8,915 bases of DNA from Candidatus Omnitrophota bacterium (lineage in GTDB: Bacteria; Omnitrophota; Gorgyraeia; Tantalellales; Tantalellaceae). The stretch covers positions 1 through 8,915 of the forward strand of contig JAUWWB010000035.1 of NCBI GenBank assembly GCA_030617085.1, written 5' to 3'. Shown piece by piece: positions 5,099-8,915 of this stretch. The translations under genes were made by a program, and so were the position numbers. The notes beneath the pieces are model-generated. The model saw only the letters and a list, made by a program, of their open reading frames with translations, was not told the origin of the DNA and made no database searches. Every line of letters starts with the position of its first letter. The stretch's first letter is position 1.

Positions 5099-6269
5099 TT
5101 TCCTTCACCACCCAGGGGAGTCCGTAGATATTAAGCTTCTCCATGAACGGGTCCGGATCGAACTCTTCAACGTTGAAAACCCCCTCTCCGGTCCAGACCC
5201 CGGCTAACATCAGCGTGGCGCCTATCATGGCGGGGACGCCCGTTGTATAGGAGATGGCCTGCGCCTTTACCTCGCGGTAGCACTCAGCATGGTCGCAAAC
5301 GTTGTAGATATGGATCCTGCGCCGGCGGCCGTCCTTCACGCCCTCTATCATACAGCCGATATTCGTTTTGCCGGTATAGGTCTCTCCCAGCGACGACGGT
5401 TCGGGCAGGACCGCTTTAAGGAATTTAAGCGGGACGATCTCGTGCCCCTCGAAGTTTACCGGATCTATGCGCGTCATGCCGACGTTCTGCAGCACTCCGA
5501 GATGAGTGAGGTATTCTTCGCTGAAGGTCATCCAGAATCTTATGCGCTTCAGTCCATTGATGTTTTTCACAAGTGATTCCAGCTCCTCGTGGTACATGAG
5601 GTACATCTCCCGCGGGCCGATCTCAGGGAAATCGAACGTCTTGTGAATGGACAGGGGTTCGGTTTCCTTCCACTCGCCGTTTTCCCAGAATTTGCCCCGC
5701 TGGGTGATCTCGCGTATGTTGATCTCCGGGTTGAAATTCGTGGCGAACGCCCGGCCGTGGGACCCGGCGTTACAGTCCATGATGTCTACATAATGGATCT
5801 CATCGAAATAGCGCTTCATGGCATAGGCGCAGAAGATGTTCGTCACCCCGGGATCAAAACCGCAGCCCAGGAGGGCCATGATCCCTTTTTCTCTGAACCG
5901 TTCCCGGTAGTCCCACTGCCACTTGTAGCAGAACCTCGCTTCGTCAGGGGGCTCGTAATTGGCGGTGTCGAGGTATGGAACGCCTGTTTCCAGGCACGCT
6001 TCCATGATCGACAGGTCCTGGTAGGGGAGCGCTACGTTGATTATGAGGTCGGCTCCGAAATCGCGGACGAGACTGACGACCTCCTCCGGATTATCGGCAT
6101 TCACCCGGGCGGTGCGGATCGGACGATCTATCCGCGCGGCTATCTTTTCACATTTTTCCGGGGTCCGGCTGGCCAGACAGATCTCCCCGAATACCTCCGG
6201 CAGCTTCGCGCATTTGTGTGTCACGACTCCGCCCACGCCGCCCGCCCCGATGATCAGAACTTTACTCAT
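5091..6269 (-). CDS. Carboxynorspermidine/carboxyspermidine dehydrogenase (saccharopine dehydrogenase family)
   Basis: A 392-residue enzyme with an N-terminal Rossmann fold: V-L-I-I-G-A-G-G-V-G-G (4-14) binds the dinucleotide phosphates, and A-S-R-T (33-36) at the end of the second strand fits NADPH. N78-V-A-L-P and D101-T-A-N-Y-E follow, then G-C-G-F-D-P-G (135-141), the start of the substrate domain. This pattern is that of the saccharopine-dehydrogenase-like CANSDH/CASDH. It joins L-aspartate semialdehyde to 1,3-diaminopropane or putrescine by NADPH-dependent reduction. Placement directly upstream of nspC, with overlapping ends, makes the assignment firm over lysine-pathway saccharopine dehydrogenases. 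ATG 6269 has AGGAGAGG about 10 bases upstream. Regulation is probably from the promoter-like site at 6315-6323. Confidence 0.95.
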   Translation of the reverse strand: MSKVLIIGAGGVGGVVTHKCAKLPEVFGEICLASRTPEKCEKIAARIDRPIRTARVNADNPEEVVSLVRDFGADLIINVALPYQDLSIMEACLETGVPYLDTANYEPPDEARFCYKWQWDYRERFREKGIMALLGCGFDPGVTNIFCAYAMKRYFDEIHYVDIMDCNAGSHGRAFATNFNPEINIREITQRGKFWENGEWKETEPLSIHKTFDFPEIGPREMYLMYHEELESLVKNINGLKRIRFWMTFSEEYLTHLGVLQNVGMTRIDPVNFEGHEIVPLKFLKAVLPEPSSLGETYTGKTNIGCMIEGVKDGRRRRIHIYNVCDHAECYREVKAQAISYTTGVPAMIGATLMLAGVWTGEGVFNVEEFDPDPFMEKLNIYGLPWVVKEIE

Positions 6270-6314
6270 GGTTTTGTTGCCTCTCCTGTTTTGTTGAGTT
6301 TTGTAAGCGCCGAT

Positions 6315-6343
6315 AGTATAGCAGAAAAAGGTCTTTTAAAAAA
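6315..6343 (-). promoter_or_regulatory. Candidate sigma-70-type promoter of the polyamine operon
   Basis: On the minus strand TGC-TATACT (6323 to 6315) is a good extended -10 element. A run of T (6343-6338) stands 17 bases upstream as a poor -35, which is tolerated when the TGn extension is present. Transcription would start near 6308, leaving a leader of about 39 bases with AGGAGAGG before ATG 6269. Confidence 0.5.
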
Positions 6344-6378
6344 GGGGAATTTGTTAGGTTGGCGTAAAGCCAAAGTTA

Positions 6379-6403
6379 GGATGTCCCCAAATGGGACGTC
6401 CCC
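6379..6403. repeat. Palindromic GGGACGTCCC with adjacent near-copy
   Basis: GGATGTCCCC (6379-6388) and GGACGTCCCC (6394-6403) are direct copies differing by one base. GGGACGTCCC (6393-6402) is a perfect 10-base palindrome, and GTCCC (6383-6387) can also pair with GGGAC (6393-6397). Such dense overlapping symmetry suggests a REP-like element, a remnant of one, or a regulator site. Confidence 0.5.
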
Positions 6404-6492
6404 GAATCTTGCCAATAGTGGTTTTAGAAGGTATGCTTTTTGAGGGGAGGTAAGCGGGCAGGCTATAGTCTTAAAAATCAAGGTGGGAAGAT

Positions 6493-6513
6493 AGTTCGGA
6501 GTTCGGAGTTCGG
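6493..6513 (+). repeat. Three tandem copies of AGTTCGG
   Basis: The 7-base unit AGTTCGG is repeated exactly three times without gaps, followed by a broken fourth start (AGTGG). It lies in non-coding DNA upstream of the cyclic-nucleotide-binding gene. Arrays of this sort vary in copy number between strains and can spread as intergenic elements. Confidence 0.8.
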
Positions 6514-6534
6514 AGTGGTTGCCCCCGGGTGTCT

Positions 6535-6553
6535 TCCTGAGCGAAGCGAAGGA
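6535..6553. repeat. TCCTGAGCGAAGCGAAGGA intergenic repeat
   Basis: The 19-base string has short inverted ends (TCCT and AGGA) and an internal GCGAAGCGAA direct repeat. From memory, very similar strings recur in intergenic DNA of many unrelated bacterial genomes. Only one copy is in this window, so the repeat status is recognised rather than shown here. Confidence 0.5.
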
Positions 6554-6593
6554 TGACATTAGGACGGTACAAGGCCTAAGGCTTCAAGACAAT

Positions 6594-7109
6594 ATGACAA
6601 GTCAGAAAGCATATTCGCCGCTTTGCGATATCGAGAATGTTCTTCCTATCCTGAATAAGATAGCCATTTTTGGCGGGCTTTCGGAGAAGCAGCTTTATTC
6701 TCTTTTCAGGCTATTGCAGAAAGTTTCCTTTCGCGCCGGGGAATATATATTCGAAAAAGGCGACGACCCGGGGCATATTTATATCGTGCGGTCCGGAAAG
6801 GTCAAGATCGTTGCCAGGGTCGATGATGTCCCGATGGAACTGATCCTGTTCGACGTGGGGCAGTGTTTTGGCGAGACGTCGGTTATCGCGATACAACCTC
6901 ATTCCGCGGACGCTGTCGCCGTTGAAGATACGGAGCTCATTGTCCTCTCCCGCGACGCGCTGCTTTCCATTTTTGATTCGGATAAGGAACTGTTCGGGAT
7001 GCTGATACTCAACATAGCCAGGGAAGCGTGCCGCCGTCTGCACCAGACGGATGAGATATTGCTCCATTACGTTTTAAGAAACAACAGGGGGTCGGGCCCG
7101 CGGATCTGA
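6594..7109 (+). CDS. Stand-alone cyclic-nucleotide-binding (Crp/Fnr-type sensor) domain protein
   Basis: A 171-residue protein that is almost entirely one cNMP-binding beta-roll. The domain runs from about L17 (L-P-I-L-N-K-I-A-I-F-G-G-L) to I126. It includes G60-H-I-Y-I-V-R-S-G-K-V and the phosphate-binding cassette F92-G-E-T-S with P-H-S-A at 102-105. The Arg normally found in the cassette (R-S/T-A) is His103, so the ligand may differ from cAMP or may be absent. The remaining 45 residues are helical and contain no helix-turn-helix, so it is not a normal Crp/Fnr repressor or activator. ATG 6594 is preferred; an upstream TTG at 6519 would translate the intergenic repeat. The ribosome site is weak. 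It could act by binding a partner protein. It faces the helicase gene tail to tail. Confidence 0.85.
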   Translation: MTSQKAYSPLCDIENVLPILNKIAIFGGLSEKQLYSLFRLLQKVSFRAGEYIFEKGDDPGHIYIVRSGKVKIVARVDDVPMELILFDVGQCFGETSVIAIQPHSADAVAVEDTELIVLSRDALLSIFDSDKELFGMLILNIAREACRRLHQTDEILLHYVLRNNRGSGPRI

Positions 7110-7148
7110 GAAAAGATCTTAAAAGCGCAGCTATGGCCCCTGTCTTCT

Positions 7149-8915
7149 CTATATTCTTCTCAGCTGGGTTTCCGCGTCGATGATGTCGCGGTTTATTGAT
7201 CTGATGGCGCTTTTGATCTTGTCCTTGAGGGGTTTGGAGGCGGGGGTGTCGAGTATCTCGCGCAGGATCTGGACGCTCATCCTGAAATAGCGTATGATCT
7301 CGCCTTCGTCGGCGTCGGTGTGGCTCAGTATCCTGTCAAACGGCTCCCCTTTCATCCACGCCTCGATGCAGGGGCTCAGGTGGTAAAGGTAATCCTTGCT
7401 GAGGTCCCTTATCCCCGCCTTCTTTTCGATCCCGTGGATGCCTTTGACGAGGTCCTTCGTGATATAGCCCAGGCTTCTGGCGCGTTTGCTTATCCGGGGC
7501 TTTTTCGCCCCTTTTCGCGGTTCGTATACAAGGGCGATCGCGAGTATCCCGAGTTCGTCCGCGGAGAGATGCTCAAGGATGCCTTTTTCGTAAAGCTCGG
7601 TCAAGGGGAGCTCATACCCGTAGAGCTTGCCGGCGAAATTCCCTTTTCCGGTTACCCCGCGTTCGTCTATGTACCCCAGGCCCTTCAGGATGTTCACCTT
7701 TGAACGCATGGTCTCCAGCGCTCTTTTCCGGGACCTTTTCTTTTCCTGGAAATGGTGCAGGGACCGTGGGTATATGTCGTAGAGCTTCTCGCCGAACTTT
7801 TCGTACAGGTTGATGATCGTCGCGTAGCACGCGTTAAACCTTGACTGGACTTTTTCGGGCTTGCCGTAAACGATACGATGTAACCTGTCGAAGGATGTCA
7901 GGTGCAGGTTCACGCGGCTGTAAACGAACCCTTCCTCGTCGATCCCGCGCCTGCCGGCCCTGCCCGCCATCTGGTAAAAATCGCGCGTCCTGAGATCCGC
8001 AAAGAAGCGGCCGTAGAACTTCCTGAGCTCGTCGAAGATGACGGTGCGCGCGGGCATGTTTATGCCAAGGGCGAAAGTCTCGGTCGTGAATATCACCTTG
8101 ATAAGCCTGCTGGTGAAAAGCCGTTCCACCACCTCTTTCAAGGTGGGGAGCATGCCGGCATGGTGGTAAGCTATGCCCCTTTCTATCAGGGGCGAGAGCA
8201 CCGCGGCGCTCTTTTCGCCTTCCAGTCCGAACTTTTCGCACAGCCGGCCGTAAAGCCCGGTTATTTCCTTTTTTTCCCCATCGTCCAGGAAATTAAAACC
8301 GTGCAGTTCATTCGCGAGATATTCGCAGCGCCTTCTGCCGAACGCGAAATATATGCAGGGGAGCCGGTCATTCTCTTCCAGATGCTTCAGGAGAGAATCC
8401 AGCCTGTTCGACCTGAGGTGCTCGTGTTTGAGATACCTTCTTCCGCGGCGGTAATAATACCGGTCTCTGCCGGTGTGTTCGAGTCTCTTGACATGCTTAA
8501 GATCGTCCATGAACCCGCCCTCGCACTGGTAAAAGAGATGGAGCGGCACGGGGCGCTTCTCTTCCTTTACAACCTTCAGGGCCTTCTTATGCACGGCGTG
8601 TATCCACTCCGCGAATTCGTCGATATTCGGTATGGTCGCCGAGAGGGCGAGCACCTTCATGTGCGCGGGCAGGAATATCAGGGATTCTTCCCAGACCGTC
8701 CCGCGCTCGTAATCGTCGATGTAGTGTATCTCGTCGAATATCACCCACGAGTAGTCCTCAAGGCCGGACTCCTCCGTGAGGAGCTTGTTCCTGAATATCT
8801 CGGTGGTCATTATCAGGATGGGGGCGTGGGGATTGATGCTGACGTCGCCGGTGAGTATGCCGGTTTTATCCCTGTACAGGGCCTGGAAATCCCGGAATTT
8901 CTGGTTAGAGAGCGC
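7149..8915 (-). CDS. Ski2/HelY-like DExH RNA helicase, C-terminal 588 residues (cut by right edge)
   Basis: The frame is open to the right edge, so the true start and the Walker A motif lie outside the window; about 80-120 residues are missing. Counting from the edge, T-G-D-V-S-I-N (23-29) and I-M-T-T-E-I-F (35-41) are motifs Ia-Ib, D-E-I-H (61-64) is motif II, L-S-A-T (91-94) is motif III, H-H-A-G-M (251-255) is motif IV region, T-E-T-F-A-L-G-I-N-M-P-A (278-289) is motif V and A-G-R-A-G-R-R-G (317-324) is motif VI. Near residue 440, the pattern L-T-E-L-Y-E-K-G-I-L-E-H-L-S-A-D-E-L starts a DSHCT domain typical of Ski2, Mtr4 and bacterial HelY. These are ATP-driven 3'-5' RNA helicases tied to RNA processing or decay. 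A DNA repair helicase is a less likely reading because the DSHCT tail is present. The stop is TAG at 7151-7149, 39 bases from the convergent neighbour. Confidence 0.92.
   Translation of the reverse strand, partial: ALSNQKFRDFQALYRDKTGILTGDVSINPHAPILIMTTEIFRNKLLTEESGLEDYSWVIFDEIHYIDDYERGTVWEESLIFLPAHMKVLALSATIPNIDEFAEWIHAVHKKALKVVKEEKRPVPLHLFYQCEGGFMDDLKHVKRLEHTGRDRYYYRRGRRYLKHEHLRSNRLDSLLKHLEENDRLPCIYFAFGRRRCEYLANELHGFNFLDDGEKKEITGLYGRLCEKFGLEGEKSAAVLSPLIERGIAYHHAGMLPTLKEVVERLFTSRLIKVIFTTETFALGINMPARTVIFDELRKFYGRFFADLRTRDFYQMAGRAGRRGIDEEGFVYSRVNLHLTSFDRLHRIVYGKPEKVQSRFNACYATIINLYEKFGEKLYDIYPRSLHHFQEKKRSRKRALETMRSKVNILKGLGYIDERGVTGKGNFAGKLYGYELPLTELYEKGILEHLSADELGILAIALVYEPRKGAKKPRISKRARSLGYITKDLVKGIHGIEKKAGIRDLSKDYLYHLSPCIEAWMKGEPFDRILSHTDADEGEIIRYFRMSVQILREILDTPASKPLKDKIKSAIRSINRDIIDAETQLRRI

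Larger units (their letters stand above)
6270..6593. other. Gene-free divergent region with several short repeats
   Basis: This 324-base stretch separates the polyamine operon (-) from the cyclic-nucleotide-binding gene (+). No credible gene is seen; open frames here translate the repeats. It holds the promoter candidate near 6315, a GGGACGTCCC palindrome with a near-copy (6379-6403), a 7-base tandem repeat (6493-6513) and a TCCTGAGCG-type repeat (6535-6553). No clear promoter for the + strand gene could be picked out. Confidence 0.6.

Noticed and set aside
5589..6443. 284-codon open frame on the + strand
   Set aside because: It is antisense to the dehydrogenase gene over most of its length. 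Long antisense frames are common opposite G+C-rich coding DNA.
6266..6559. 97-codon open frame on the - strand upstream of the dehydrogenase
   Set aside because: It translates the AGTTCGG tandem repeat and the other intergenic repeats and crosses the likely promoter, so it is not a credible gene.
6519..6593. TTG at 6519 as start of the cyclic-nucleotide-binding gene
   Set aside because: The added 25 residues would be encoded by the intergenic TCCTGAGCG repeat, and there is no ribosome site. ATG 6594 is more likely.
7102..7119. Possible terminator hairpin between the sensor gene and the helicase gene
   Set aside because: GATCT/AGATC makes only a 5-bp A+T-rich stem and is not followed by a T-run, so it is too weak to call.
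7834..8241. 135-codon open frame on the - strand
   Set aside because: It lies in another frame inside the helicase gene and is an Arg- and Gly-rich shadow.

Overview
The window looks like chromosomal DNA of an anaerobic or deep-branching bacterium, possibly from a candidate phylum such as Omnitrophota. This is inferred from three things: a carboxy(nor)spermidine polyamine pathway, a Ski2-like (DSHCT) helicase, and an arsenic-type gene set with small disulfide redox proteins. No rRNA, tRNA or CRISPR is visible, so the taxonomy is weakly supported.

Left third (1-3415, all + strand): a tightly packed metal(loid)/redox cluster. In order it holds the C-terminal end of a DUF318/ArsP-type permease, a UspA-type stress protein, a 76-aa thioredoxin-like protein (TM0996/MTH895 type), a CxxC lipoprotein of the ArsF family, a CcdA-like membrane protein of the ArsG family, an AhpD-like carboxymuconolactone decarboxylase, a 119-aa N-terminal fragment of an Acr3 arsenite permease, and a half-length GDT1/UPF0016 cation transporter. 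A clear intrinsic terminator at 3387-3414 closes it. The set fits detoxification of organic and inorganic arsenic. Thioredoxin, ArsG-type and ArsF-type proteins together also resemble a DsbD pathway split over three genes, carrying electrons from the cytoplasm through the membrane to a periplasmic lipoprotein.

Middle (3413-6269, all - strand): a polyamine operon with a plausible extended -10 promoter at 6315-6323. A carboxy(nor)spermidine dehydrogenase overlaps by 8 bases a carboxy(nor)spermidine decarboxylase (nspC). A small unrecognised membrane protein built from an internal duplication follows. The first two enzymes would turn aspartate semialdehyde plus a diamine into (nor)spermidine.

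Right (6270-8915): a 324-base gene-free stretch rich in short repeats, then a stand-alone cyclic-nucleotide-binding-domain protein (+), and the C-terminal 588 residues of a Ski2/HelY-like DExH helicase (-) that runs off the right edge. The left cluster, especially 2700-3360, is visibly richer in A+T than the middle and right parts, which may mark it as acquired DNA.
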